Assembly: GCF_015155755.1 (NCBI RefSeq)
Contig: NZ_VWPI01000044.1
Span: 1-64,000 of the forward strand
Source of the DNA: Komagataeibacter sp. FXV3
Lineage (GTDB): Bacteria > Pseudomonadota > Alphaproteobacteria > Acetobacterales > Acetobacteraceae
Direction: 5' to 3'
DNA: 64,000 nucleotides
In this document: positions 44,214 to 52,471 of the stretch, in pieces
Layout of the letters: every line of letters starts with the position of its first letter
Numbering within the stretch: the stretch's first letter is position 1
Translations under genes and position numbers: made by a program
Notes under the pieces: model-generated
Database searches by the model: none
What the model saw: the letters and a program-made list of their open reading frames with translations, nothing else
What the model was told of the DNA's origin: nothing

Positions 44214-45235
44214 CACGGGACATATCACGCACACCCTGGCTTCTGGCGCTGCTGGCCGCCCTGCTGGTGATGACCGCGCTGTTTGCCCTTGATACAGGGG
44301 CAACGGCGGTCCACCTGCACGATCTGTGGCATCCCGCCACTGATGTAACGGGACAGGCGGCGCAACTTGTACTGCGGGACATCCGCGCGCCGCGCATTGT
44401 CATGGCCTGCCTGACCGGGGCGGCGCTGGCGGTTGCGGGCACGATCATGCAGGGGCTGTTCCGCAACCCGCTGGCCGATCCGGGGCTGGCGGGGGTATCA
44501 TCCGCCGCAGCGCTCGCCACCGCCTGCATCATCGTGCTGGGTGGTTCAGGGTCATGGGTGTCGTGGCTGGGCAGGTGGGCCATTCCCTGCGCGGGTATTG
44601 CCGGCAGCTTCGCGGGCATGGGGCTGCTCTACCTTTTTGCCACGCGTGGTGGCGTAACGTCCATGACCGCCATGCTGCTGGCCGGTGTGGCCTTTGGCGC
44701 CTTTTCCGGCGCGCTGACCGGCGTCCTGATCTTCCGGGCGAACGATGCGGCCCTGCGGGATCTGACATTCTGGACAATGGGCAGCTTTTCAGGGGCAACG
44801 TGGGGCGGCATTGGCCTGCTACTGCCGTTCCTGCTGGTCGCCGGTGGCCTTGCGGCCTATCTGGCCGCGCCACTGAACGCCATGCTGCTTAATGAACATA
44901 ATGCACACCTGATGGGCTACCCGGTCGAACGGATCAAAAGCCTGTCTATGCTGGCCGTGGCCTGCGCTACGGGACCGGCCGTGTCCCTGGTGGGGGCGAT
45001 CGGGTTCGTGGGGGTGGTCGTGCCGCATCTGGTGCGGCTTGTGGTGGGGCCTGACCACAGGCTCGTACTGCCAGCGAGCGCCATGCTAGGCGCGATCCTG
45101 CTGACCGGCGCGGACACCATGGCCCGCACGCTGGCCAGCCCGGCGGAGGTGCCTGTCGGCATCGTCACCGCGCTGCTGGGCACGCCCGCTTTCGTCTGGC
45201 TTCTGGCGCGCAGCCATCGCACGGGCATTGCGTGA
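44210..45235 (+). CDS. hmuU: Hemin ABC transporter permease (FecCD family)
   Basis: 341-residue inner-membrane permease with about ten helices; FecCD hallmarks RDIRAPRIVMACLTGAALAVAGTIMQGLFRNPLADPGLAGVSS and GAIGFVGVVVPHLVRLVVGPDHRLVLPASAMLGAILLTGADTMART. Start overlaps the hmuT stop by ATGA; stop overlaps hmuV. Confidence 0.94.
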   Translation: MTRDISRTPWLLALLAALLVMTALFALDTGATAVHLHDLWHPATDVTGQAAQLVLRDIRAPRIVMACLTGAALAVAGTIMQGLFRNPLADPGLAGVSSAAALATACIIVLGGSGSWVSWLGRWAIPCAGIAGSFAGMGLLYLFATRGGVTSMTAMLLAGVAFGAFSGALTGVLIFRANDAALRDLTFWTMGSFSGATWGGIGLLLPFLLVAGGLAAYLAAPLNAMLLNEHNAHLMGYPVERIKSLSMLAVACATGPAVSLVGAIGFVGVVVPHLVRLVVGPDHRLVLPASAMLGAILLTGADTMARTLASPAEVPVGIVTALLGTPAFVWLLARSHRTGIA

Positions 45236-46065
45236 TGACACTGGAATTACGCGACATCACATGGCGGCAGGGCGGCCGCGACATCCTGCATGACATCACC
45301 CTGTCTTTTGGCAGGGGAAATGTCACGGCAATCATTGGTCCCAACGGCGCGGGCAAGAGTTCCCTGCTGCGCATTGCCAGCGGCCTTTCCACACCAACCG
45401 GGGGAAGGGTCATGCTGGATGGCCGGTCGATTACAACCCTGCCTGCCCGGAAGCTGGCTAGGCACCGGGCCATGCTGACACAGGAAAGCGAGGCAGCCGG
45501 GCAGTTTCTGGTGCGCCAGATGGTCATGATGGGGGCCGGGATGGCGGCCCACAGGCTGGACATTGCGCAACAGGGACTGCTGGCCGATGCGCTGGTGAAA
45601 CGGGTGGGACTGGAAGGATTTGCCAACCGGCAGATGATGACGCTGTCCGGCGGTGAACGCCAGCGCGCCCATCTGGCCCGTGTCCTGATGCAACTGGAAG
45701 TTGCCATGACAGATGACACGCTACCCGGCTTCCTGCTGCTGGATGAACCGATTTCAGCACAAGACCCAGCGCATCAGGCGCTTGTGCTGCAACTGGCCCG
45801 CCAGCATGCGCGCCGGGGCGGTGGTGTGGCGATCGTGTTGCATGACCTGAACTGGGCCGCAGCCTGTGCCGACTGGCTGGTTGTGGTGCACCGGGGAACA
45901 ATCCATGCGCAGGGGCCGCCAGAAACCGTCCTGACGCAGGATCTGGCCTGCAACATTTTCGGGTTGCGACACGGCTGCGTCCACCGCCACGAAAAAACGG
46001 CCAGACCCTTCATCCTTCCCCATGACAATATTGACGAGGAAACAGACAGATGTACATCGCCATGA
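45235..46065 (+). CDS. hmuV: Hemin ABC transporter ATPase
   Basis: 276 residues. Walker A IIGPNGAGKSSLLRI, signature LSGGERQRAHLAR, Walker B GFLLLDEPISAQDP, H-loop IVLHDLNWAAACAD, as in HmuV/FepC-type ATPases. ATG 45235 shares a base with the hmuU stop (TGATG). Its last 16 bases overlap the next gene, an IsdG-like enzyme. Confidence 0.94.
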   Translation: MTLELRDITWRQGGRDILHDITLSFGRGNVTAIIGPNGAGKSSLLRIASGLSTPTGGRVMLDGRSITTLPARKLARHRAMLTQESEAAGQFLVRQMVMMGAGMAAHRLDIAQQGLLADALVKRVGLEGFANRQMMTLSGGERQRAHLARVLMQLEVAMTDDTLPGFLLLDEPISAQDPAHQALVLQLARQHARRGGGVAIVLHDLNWAAACADWLVVVHRGTIHAQGPPETVLTQDLACNIFGLRHGCVHRHEKTARPFILPHDNIDEETDRCTSP

Positions 46066-46370
46066 ACCGCTTCCGGGTCAGACCCGAATACACGGGAGAA
46101 TTCGAACAGCGCTGGCTGGAACGTGACGTCCTGCTGAAAACCGTGCCCGGTTTTGTCAGCTTCCAGTTCCTGCGTGGGCCTGCACGTGAAGATCACGTCC
46201 TGTACGCATCCCATACGGTATGGGCTTCCCATGCCGCATTTGGCGCATGGACGCAGTCGGAGCAGTTCCGGCAGGCGCATGCCCGGGCAGGGCAGGGCAA
46301 GGTCCTGACGATCGGTCCCCCGGTCTTCGAGGGTTTTGATGTCCTGCAGGATATTACGGTGCAGGACTGA
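46050..46370 (+). CDS. IsdG/HmoA-like heme-degrading monooxygenase (ABM fold)
   Basis: 106-residue ferredoxin-like ABM domain: MYIAMNRFRVRPEYTGEFEQRW, PGFVSFQFLRG, YASHTVWASHAAFGAWTQSEQFRQAHARAG. Asn6, Trp66-region and His78-region fit the Asn/Trp/His active site of IsdG-type enzymes. Overlaps hmuV by 16 bases and ends the heme operon, so a role in degrading imported heme is likely; other ABM proteins act on quinones, so the call leans on context. GAGGAA precedes the ATG. Confidence 0.85.
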   Translation: MYIAMNRFRVRPEYTGEFEQRWLERDVLLKTVPGFVSFQFLRGPAREDHVLYASHTVWASHAAFGAWTQSEQFRQAHARAGQGKVLTIGPPVFEGFDVLQDITVQD

Positions 46371-46452
46371 TATAATACGGTCCAGATGCGGTCGGGGGCC
46401 GGTGGCGATGATTATACCGCCATTGGCCCGCAAGAGGCTGCACGGGCCAGAC

Positions 46453-46655
46453 TCATGCCTTTGACTGCCTGAACATCCAGTCGCGTGCGGCCCGGATGTA
46501 GAAGAACTTGCGGGCCGCCCCCATGTGATCAACCCCGTCAAATGTCAGGAAGGTGACATTGGCGTCCTTTGACAGATAACCGTTGACCTGATCCGTCAGC
46601 TTCTGCTGGCGATCAACAGGAAAGACGAGGGCAGGGTCAAGCTGTTCTTTCGGTT
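46453..46655 (-). pseudogene. 3' fragment of an alpha/beta hydrolase
   Basis: Minus-strand reading KEQLDPALVFPVDRQQKLTD, then VTFLTFDGVDHMGAARKFFY, ending DWMFRQSKA and a stop. The DHxGA motif and following helix resemble the catalytic-His end of a dienelactone-hydrolase or prolyl-oligopeptidase-like enzyme. No start codon and the other catalytic residues are absent: a truncated remnant. Confidence 0.55.
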
Positions 46656-46689
46656 ACACGACAGTACCGCCGGCCTTTTCCCCTACCCG

Positions 46690-47125
46690 CCGGCGCGGTG
46701 ACCATGACGCGGCGATTTCCTGCCTGGGCACGACAATTCGTGCTGCGAGATCGCAGGCGGCCATGTTCCGCGTCGATCACGACCACGTCCTTGTCTTTTG
46801 CCAGAGGCGCGCATGCGCTTGGCGCGCGCCGGTTCATTCCCGTATCCTCAGTGGGGGGAATGGTCGCGGTTTTTACGTCAGGAGCAAAGGCACAATCGAA
46901 CGCGACATCAGGGCGGCCGGTTTCAGCCGCGTGGACATCCTGCGCCCCGGTTTGCTGCTGGGTCATCGTGCAGAGACACGACCGATGGAGGCGATCGGGC
47001 AGCGGCTGGCGACAGCGCTGTCAGCGCTTATGGTCGGCAGGCTCTCCAGATATGGCGGTATTGACGCGAAAACCGTCGTGAAGGCGATTGTTGAGCCCGT
47101 AGGGCAGACGATGCTAAACATATAA
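46690..47125 (+). pseudogene. Frameshifted NAD(P)-binding (NmrA/HTATIP2-like) protein
   Basis: Pieces of one protein appear in two alternating frames: DAAISCLGTTIRAARSQAAM FRVDHDHVLVF, then HALGARRFIPVSSVGG in the next frame, then GFYVRSKGTIERDIRAAGFS and RVDILRPGLLLGHR back in the first frame. This is the order of motifs in YwnB/HTATIP2-type atypical SDR proteins (SS-VGA, YxxxKG, LRPxLLLG). The N-terminal glycine motif is missing and at least two indels disrupt it. Confidence 0.7.
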
Positions 47126-47179
47126 CAATGCGGTCCTGTGCCGCATTGCCAGTCAGACTGTTAATTCATGAGACTATCC

Positions 47180-47493
47180 GGTTCGGAACAACCGGGGGTC
47201 AGGGCAGTCAGTTTACCAGCATGGACTGGACTGCCTTCATACGGGCTCACACTCTGGAACACTTGATGAGCCGACGCGGCAATTGCCACGACAATGCTGT
47301 GGCGGAGAGTTTTATCTCATCGCTCAAGCGCGAGCGCATCTGGCGCCGCACCTGCAAAACGCGCCAGGAAGCCCGGAAGGACGTGTTTGACACCTGCGCA
47401 AGCACGTCAGGAACGGGATGCTGTCACCCATGCAGTTCGAACAACAGCAGATTTTGAATGCTCAAGGCGTCTAGAAAACTAGGGACCATTCAG
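47180..47493 (+). pseudogene. IS3-family transposase (OrfB) 3' remnant
   Basis: Reads GQGSQFTSMDWTAFIRAHTL, then MSRRGNCHDNAVAESFISSL and KRERIWRRTCKTRQEARKDV, the DDE integrase core of IS3-type OrfB (second Asp region altered; catalytic Glu in AES). After FD a deletion shifts frame; the true end NGMLSPMQFEQQQILNAQGV follows in the next frame. The right end of the element is near GACCATTCAGTGA. It truncates the integrase pseudogene on the other strand. Confidence 0.85.
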
Positions 47494-48200
47494 TGAGATA
47501 GAGCAGCCGCAAGACCAGAAGGGTCACTGGATGAGCCTCTTCGGCTTCTGTCCTGTGGACGAGGCTGCGTACGCCTTCCAGATCTGTAATGGCGGGCTGT
47601 CGACCTCGTATGACGGGACGAAGGGCAGGCGTCACAACCGCAGCAGGATCGGAGGAACCACAACCGGATGCGATCGCATGCACAAACACATCGCTCATGC
47701 GCTGACGGATGCGGTGGGCCGATTGCCCCACGATCCTCGATCTGCCTCAGCACGGCAAGGACGACGGGAGGGGTAATCTCATTGATCGGAACATGACCGA
47801 GTTTGGGAAAAATATCCCGTTCCAGACTGCGGATCACATCAAATGCATGGCGCGTGGCCCACAGGACCTTGCGCTGTTCATACCATTCGCGCGCGACAGC
47901 TTCAAAGGTCGTTGCCGTATTCACACGCGCGGCAAGGCGCACGATCTTTGCCTACGCCGAAGGATCACGACCTTCACGAAGAATACGCCGGGCTTCCTCC
48001 CGCTCGGCCCGCGCGTCAGTCAGCGAGACACCAGGATAATGCCCGAGCGTCTGCAGTTTCTCCCGCTTTTCGAATTTGTAGCGCTACCGCTAGATCTTCT
48101 CTCCCGCCGGGGTGATTTGCACGAACAGTCCGCCCGTGTCTGCCAGTCGCCAGACCCTGTCTGCCGGCTTGGCCGAGCGGATTTTTGCGTCGGTCAGCAT
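47494..48200 (-). pseudogene. Tyrosine integrase pseudogene (P4/DUF4102 type)
   Basis: From ATG 48200 it reads MLTDAKIRSAKPADRVWRLA, DTGGLFVQITPAGEKI, then stops, continues KREKLQTLGHYPGVSLTDAR, AEREEARRILREGRDP, stop, and TTFEAVAREWYEQRKVLWAT, FPKLGHVPINEITPPVVLAV, followed by a frameshift. This is the arm-binding domain and start of the core-binding domain of a P4-like integrase. It is cut off by the IS3 remnant at 47493. At least two stops and one frameshift: dead. Its 5' end points at the 14-bp tRNA-like sequence at 48365. Confidence 0.85.
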
Positions 48201-48364
48201 CGCAATCTCCATACCCGCTGTGCCTGTTCTTCATACCCGCTCCATACCCGCTTTCTGACGAGATAGGATGAGACAAAACAGGAACTTACGAGATGAAGAA
48301 TGCGCCAAAACTGGCTGAAAACCAAGATTTTTGACGCTATTTCACATTGTCTGAGAAGGAGAAT

Positions 48365-48378
48365 TGGCGGAGGGGAAG
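48365..48378. repeat. 14-bp match to a tRNA-Ser 3' end, candidate att site
   Basis: TGGCGGAGGGGAAG is identical, same orientation, to 62537-62550, where it is the 3' end of a tRNA-Ser fragment. It lies 165 bases upstream of the integrase pseudogene start, the expected distance for an attachment site. Caution: it also forms a GGCGGA/TCCGCC hairpin with the next bases. Confidence 0.55.
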
Positions 48379-48732
48379 TCCGCCTTAATATCTAAATAAA
48401 CCACTGAAAGGAATTAACTTATATCTTTCATTAATCCTCAGTATCCCACATTATTTCCCACATATTTAGCGAGGGTTTCTTCGTGATGACGACCGACGGT
48501 TCTTGGCCAGACGTCTTCCTGGCAATGGGTGCAGGTCGACATCGCCGGGCGAAAGGGCATCGCGGCGGGCGCGCAGGAAGGCCCCCAAGGGCACGGTGCT
48601 GTTCAGAGAAAAGCCGCATGATGGTGGTTTTTATACCAGTATATAAAGACGACCTTATACCCTTTTTTTGTATCTGACAGTCTGGCTCTCAACGAGTTAT
48701 GGGACGGCGGAGAGAGACGATGATAGAACCTT
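48379..48732. other. Gene-free junction region
   Basis: About 350 bases with no supported gene. A symmetrical AT-rich stretch at 48627-48665 (GTATATAAAG and TTATACC around it) could be an old promoter for the PIN fragment that follows. Confidence 0.35.
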
Positions 48733-48960
48733 ATGCGGCAAAGCATTATGAACGATATTCTGGCAGCCATTCCTGCGGAAGGTTTCTCTCTGCTGCAAAT
48801 ACAACCCGAACACCTGCAGATCCTGATGTCTTTGCCTCTGCATCATCGTGATCCGTTTGATCATCTCCTGATGGCGCAGGCGCAAGCTGAACACGCCACA
48901 TTCCTTTCGGAAGACGGACAAATGGATCATTACCCTCTCAAGCGAATACGCTGTTCGTGA
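48733..48960 (+). pseudogene. C-terminal fragment of a PIN-domain (VapC-like) toxin
   Basis: Reads AIPAEGFSLLQIQPEHLQIL, then LPLHHRDPFDHLLMAQAQAE and FLSEDGQMDHYPLKRI. The HHRDPFDR/HLL motif with its catalytic Asp and the SED motif are those of PIN-domain ribonuclease toxins. The N-terminal half with the first Asp, and the antitoxin, are missing, so it is a relic. Confidence 0.75.
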
Positions 48961-49149
48961 AGCAGAAACTGCCGTCAGAATACGTCTTCATGTCAAGACA
49001 TTCCGTCCGTAAGCGAGGTTACCTTCAGCCGACATCGACGGACAGATTTCTGCGCGGCGATATTGCGGGAACTGAATGCACAACAGGGCAGGTGGAGAGG
49101 CCAGACGCTACCTGCTGACGCTAAACGTCTCGTCATCATGATGCGATCA

Positions 49150-49986
49150 TCATTCGGTAATGAACGCCAGGATATCTGCATTGATGACGTCTGCATGGGT
49201 CGTGTGCATGCCGTGCGGATAACCGGGATAGATTTTCAGCGTGCTGTCCTGAAGCAGCCTGTCCTGAAGGACCGCTGCGTTCCGGTAGGGCACGACCTGA
49301 TCATCATCGCCCTGTAGCACAAGCACCGGTACTGTGATGGCCTTCAGATCCTCGGTCTGATCCGTTTCGGAGAATGCTTTGATGCCCTCGTAATGGGCCT
49401 TGGCGCTGCCCATCATGCCCTGACGCCACCAGTTGCGGATCGTGCCTTCCGAAACTTCTGCTCCGGGGCGGTTGAAGCCGTAGAACGGCCCGCTGGCTAC
49501 ATCCAGGAAGAACTGCGCGCGATTGGCCGCAAGCCCCGCACGCAGTCCGTTCAGGGCTGCGATCGGTGCGCCTTCAGGGCTATGGTCCGTCTGAACCATC
49601 AGGGGCGGTACGGAACTGATGAGCACGGCCCCGGCGACACGCCCCTGAGGCTGACCATATTTCGCGACATAGCGGGCAACCTGGCCCCCGCCGGTCGAAT
49701 GCCCGACATGGATGGCATTTTGTAGATCAAGATGTTCGACAACGGCCGATGTATCCGCCGCATAATGATCCATGTCGTGCCCGTCGTTCACCTGTGCCGA
49801 ACGCCCATGACCGCGACGGTCATGCGCGATCACGCGAAACCCCTTGCTCAGGAAAAACAGCATCTGTGTGTCCCAGTCATCGGCGCTGAGTGGCCAGCCA
49901 TGATGGAAGACGATCGGCTGGGCATCCTTCGGTCCCCAGTCCTTGTAGAAAATCTCTACGCCATCAGATGTCGTGACGAATGACAT
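49150..49986 (-). CDS. Alpha/beta hydrolase, non-heme chloroperoxidase type
   Basis: 278-residue serine hydrolase. Oxyanion segment VFHHGWPLSADDWD, nucleophile elbow VGHSTGGGQVARYV (Ser in GHSTGG), acid in VLVLQGDDDQVVP, His in YPGYPHGMHTTHAD; DRRGHGRS also typical. Close to cofactor-free haloperoxidases, which are mostly esterases or perhydrolases in vivo. The promoter region upstream holds a MerR-type operator (50031-50058), and the merR gene is divergent, so it is probably induced by the MerR ligand. Confidence 0.92.
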   Translation of the reverse strand: MSFVTTSDGVEIFYKDWGPKDAQPIVFHHGWPLSADDWDTQMLFFLSKGFRVIAHDRRGHGRSAQVNDGHDMDHYAADTSAVVEHLDLQNAIHVGHSTGGGQVARYVAKYGQPQGRVAGAVLISSVPPLMVQTDHSPEGAPIAALNGLRAGLAANRAQFFLDVASGPFYGFNRPGAEVSEGTIRNWWRQGMMGSAKAHYEGIKAFSETDQTEDLKAITVPVLVLQGDDDQVVPYRNAAVLQDRLLQDSTLKIYPGYPHGMHTTHADVINADILAFITE

Positions 49987-50030
49987 GATACGCCTCCTTG
50001 CCGATCAATAACGGGATACTGGTCAGAGCC

Positions 50031-50058
50031 TAACGTTAAAGATAGCTTCAAGGTCAAG
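50031..50058. promoter_or_regulatory. MerR-type operator 1, hydrolase promoter
   Basis: TAACGTTAAAG then ATAGCTTCAAGGTCAAG. Read on the minus strand it is TTGACC, 18 bases containing a dyad, then TTAGGC, the stretched-spacer promoter that MerR proteins activate. The same block recurs at 51329-51356 and a variant at 51363-51391. Confidence 0.65.
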
Positions 50059-50086
50059 CTGCGTTCATGACCGGGGGGGGGAAATC

Positions 50087-50596
50087 ATGAAGATTGGAGA
50101 ACTGGCACGGCTAAGTGGCCTGACACCGTCGAGGATCCGGTTCTATGAGCGCATTGGGCTGCTGAAAACGGTTGACCGCCGGCCCAACGGATACCGGACC
50201 TATCCGCGGCAGGCCGTGATGATCCTGGGTCTCATCACAACGGCGCAGCGGGCCGGGTTTACACTGGATGAAATCCGCACCCTGCTGCCTCCTGATCTGG
50301 AACACTGGGACCACGCTACATTGATGGATGCCCTGACACGCAAGATTGCGGATATCGAAGCGCTGCAGGCACGCTTGGCCCAGAGCAGGATGCATCTGCT
50401 CCGTCTGATCGAGGATATTCAGGCGCGCCCCGACGACATGGACTGTGCAGCCAATGCGCATCGTGTCCTGACGAACATGCTTGCGGATCACCCCAAAGCC
50501 CTCGACGTCACGTCGGACGATATCCGCCTTCTGGATGCGACGGACCGCCGTCAGTCGGTAAGCCCTGGCCGCCGTAAAAAGACGGCATCCCGTTAA
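50087..50596 (+). CDS. MerR-family transcriptional regulator
   Basis: 169 residues. N-terminal MerR helix-turn-helix and wing: MKIGELARLSGLTPSRIRFYERIGLLKTVDRRPNGYRTYPRQ, followed by AGFTLDEIRTLLP and a long coiled-coil dimerisation helix (60-110). A single Cys at about 119 (DDMDCAANAH) follows the coil; no Cys cluster of the metal or SoxR type. Divergent from the hydrolase and convergent (4-base overlap) with the DJ-1 gene. Likely controls the four genes that share its operator. Confidence 0.92.
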   Translation: MKIGELARLSGLTPSRIRFYERIGLLKTVDRRPNGYRTYPRQAVMILGLITTAQRAGFTLDEIRTLLPPDLEHWDHATLMDALTRKIADIEALQARLAQSRMHLLRLIEDIQARPDDMDCAANAHRVLTNMLADHPKALDVTSDDIRLLDATDRRQSVSPGRRKKTASR

Positions 50597-51285
50597 ATCC
50601 TATCCAGAAGCGCCACCACTTTTCTTGCCGTCGCCCTGGCGGAAAAGGGGTTCTGTCCTGTCACCAACCGTCCATCCATCACGACATGGGACATGAACGG
50701 AAGCAGCGCCTTTTCATAAATCGCGCCCCGTGCCTTCATCTGTGCCTCCGCGTTAAAGGGGATTTCGCGCGCGACACCCGCCAGCCTCTCCTCGGTCCAT
50801 GAAAAACCGGTGATTTTCCGACCGCGGACCAGAAAGGAGCCATCTGCAAGCCGGGTGTTCAGCAGTCCGCAATATCCATGACAGACAGCGGAGACCACAC
50901 CGCCCTTTTCCCATAGTGCGCGGGTGATGGCCTGAAGGCCCTCATTGTCGGGAAAATCCCACATTACGCCATGACCGCCGGTGAAGTAGATCGCGTCATA
51001 ATCGACCGGATTGATGTCTGCGGGGCTACCTGTTGAAGACAGCAGGGCCATTTTTTCTCCATCGCCCAGCCAGGCCCTGGCGGAGGCATCGCGCATAGGC
51101 CATTTCAACGCACGCGGATCAAGCGGAACCCTGCCGCCTTTTGGGCTGACAATGCGTTGTTCATAACCGCTGGCGGCAAATACGTCCCACGCATGCGTCA
51201 GTTCCGACAGCCATAATCCGGTCGGCTGCGCGGAATCGCCGAAATGAGCGGTGTTGGTGACAACGTGAAGGATACGACGGTTCAT
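50593..51285 (-). CDS. DJ-1/PfpI-family protein (Hsp31/glyoxalase-like)
   Basis: 230 residues. Nucleophile elbow VVSAVCHGYCGLLN (Cys in AVCHG, with His next to it), Glu in the early strand, IYFTGGHGVMWDFPDN typical of Hsp31-like deglycase/glutathione-independent glyoxalase III proteins. ATG 51285 follows GGGAGGGG. The promoter contains the MerR-type operator 51329-51356. A role in detoxifying reactive carbonyls such as methylglyoxal fits the family and the stress-type regulator. Confidence 0.9.
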   Translation of the reverse strand: MNRRILHVVTNTAHFGDSAQPTGLWLSELTHAWDVFAASGYEQRIVSPKGGRVPLDPRALKWPMRDASARAWLGDGEKMALLSSTGSPADINPVDYDAIYFTGGHGVMWDFPDNEGLQAITRALWEKGGVVSAVCHGYCGLLNTRLADGSFLVRGRKITGFSWTEERLAGVAREIPFNAEAQMKARGAIYEKALLPFMSHVVMDGRLVTGQNPFSARATARKVVALLDRI

Positions 51286-51328
51286 GGCTGGCCCCTCCCA
51301 TGCGGCAGCGTTTCTGATCACTGCCCTG

Positions 51329-51356
51329 TAACGTTCAAGCCCGGTTGAAGGTCAAT
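51329..51356. promoter_or_regulatory. MerR-type operator 2, DJ-1 promoter
   Basis: TAACGTTCAAG then CCCGGTTGAAGGTCAAT: 22 of 28 positions equal operator 1. On the minus strand TTGACC, 18 bases, TTACAG, in front of the DJ-1 gene. Confidence 0.65.
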
Positions 51357-51362
51357 CTGTGG

Positions 51363-51391
51363 TTTGACATTAAATCTGACTTCAAGGTTAA
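51363..51391. promoter_or_regulatory. MerR-type operator 3, epimerase-like gene promoter
   Basis: On the plus strand TTGACA (51364-51369), 18 bases including CTTCAAGG, then TTAATG; on the minus strand it aligns with operator 1 (TT-R-ACCTTGAAG...TTTAA-Y-GT). It lies 45 bases before the next gene. Confidence 0.55.
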
Positions 51392-51435
51392 TGGTGTAAG
51401 GGCAAACCTACCTGACATCATGGAGGCAGCCTCAC

Positions 51436-52356
51436 ATGCAGACAATACTGGGCGCAAATGGCCAAATCGCCACGGAACTAGCGCGAACATTATATCAGCA
51501 TCATACGGGGGCGTTGCGGCTTGTGAGCCGCAATCCCCGCAAGGTCAACGAAGACGATACGCTCATGGCGGCGAACCTGCTGGATGCAGGGCAGACGACA
51601 CAGGCAGTTAAAGGCAGCCGGATCGTCTACTTTACGGCCGGCCTGCCCCCTGACAGCAAACTCTGGGAAGAACAGTTTCCCGTCATGCTGAGGAATGCCC
51701 TGCAGGCCTGCCGGGCGGCGGGGGCCAGCTTTGCCTATTTCGACAATACCTACATGTATCCGCAGAACAGCCAGATCCAGACGGAGGAAACGTGTTTTGC
51801 GCCGATTGGCCGGAAAGGACGGGTGCGCGCGGCAATGGCCTCCATGGTGTTGGAAGAAATGGCACGCGGAGACATTCCCGTGCTGATCGCCCGCGCACCG
51901 GAATTCTATGGACCGGGAAAAACCCAGAGCTTCACCAACGCCCTGATCATTGACAGGCTGAAAGCAGGTAAAAGGCCCCTGGTGCCTGTCCGTGACGACA
52001 CACGCCGGACCCTCATCTGGACGCCGGATGCGAGCCGCGCGCTGGCAACGCTGGGCAATACACCGGGAGCTTTCGGGCAGACTTGGCATCTGCCGTGCTG
52101 TGACGATCGGCCGACCTACAAGACATTTGTTACCATGGCGAGTAGGATTTTCGGACGTCCCCCTTCCTATTCGGTCATTGGAAAATGGCCACTGATCATC
52201 GCAGGCATTTTCTCAAAAAAGGTGCGGGAGATCAGGGAATTGCTGCCCCGTTACGAACAGGACAATCTCTTCGACTCAACCAAATTCAAACACCATTTTC
52301 CCGAGTTTTCCGTGACGACATATGAGGAGGGTCTGGAACTGATCAGGAAGGAATAG
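51436..52356 (+). CDS. NAD(P)-binding epimerase/NmrA-like protein
   Basis: 306-residue extended SDR-type protein. Short glycine motif ILGANGQIATELAR at the very N-terminus, VSRNP for NADP, IVYFTAGLPP, YFDNTYMYPQ in place of the YxxxK region, RAPEFYGPG, and a C-terminal QTWHLPCCDD. Resembles NAD-dependent epimerase/dehydratases of unclear substrate. Belongs by operator and position to the MerR-controlled group, so possibly reduces the compound that MerR senses. Confidence 0.85.
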   Translation: MQTILGANGQIATELARTLYQHHTGALRLVSRNPRKVNEDDTLMAANLLDAGQTTQAVKGSRIVYFTAGLPPDSKLWEEQFPVMLRNALQACRAAGASFAYFDNTYMYPQNSQIQTEETCFAPIGRKGRVRAAMASMVLEEMARGDIPVLIARAPEFYGPGKTQSFTNALIIDRLKAGKRPLVPVRDDTRRTLIWTPDASRALATLGNTPGAFGQTWHLPCCDDRPTYKTFVTMASRIFGRPPSYSVIGKWPLIIAGIFSKKVREIRELLPRYEQDNLFDSTKFKHHFPEFSVTTYEEGLELIRKE

Positions 52357-52471
52357 AGAGGTGGATACCGCTTTCATGTCAGGCAATGCATGCGCATGTT
52401 ATGTATCTCAAAAACTGACACTCTTCCCATATTGAAGCCAGCAAAGGTCCCTTGAATTCCTGCAAGAAGGA

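Noticed and set aside
48365-48389. Simple hairpin terminator
   Set aside because: GGCGGA/TCCGCC does pair, but the exact 14-bp match to the tRNA-Ser end at 62537 and the adjacent integrase pseudogene make an att-site reading better; kept as an alternative.
49063-49149. Possible gene fragment between the PIN relic and the hydrolase
   Set aside because: A short open stretch (RELNAQQGRWRGQTLPADAK) resembles coding sequence, but I cannot assign it to any family.
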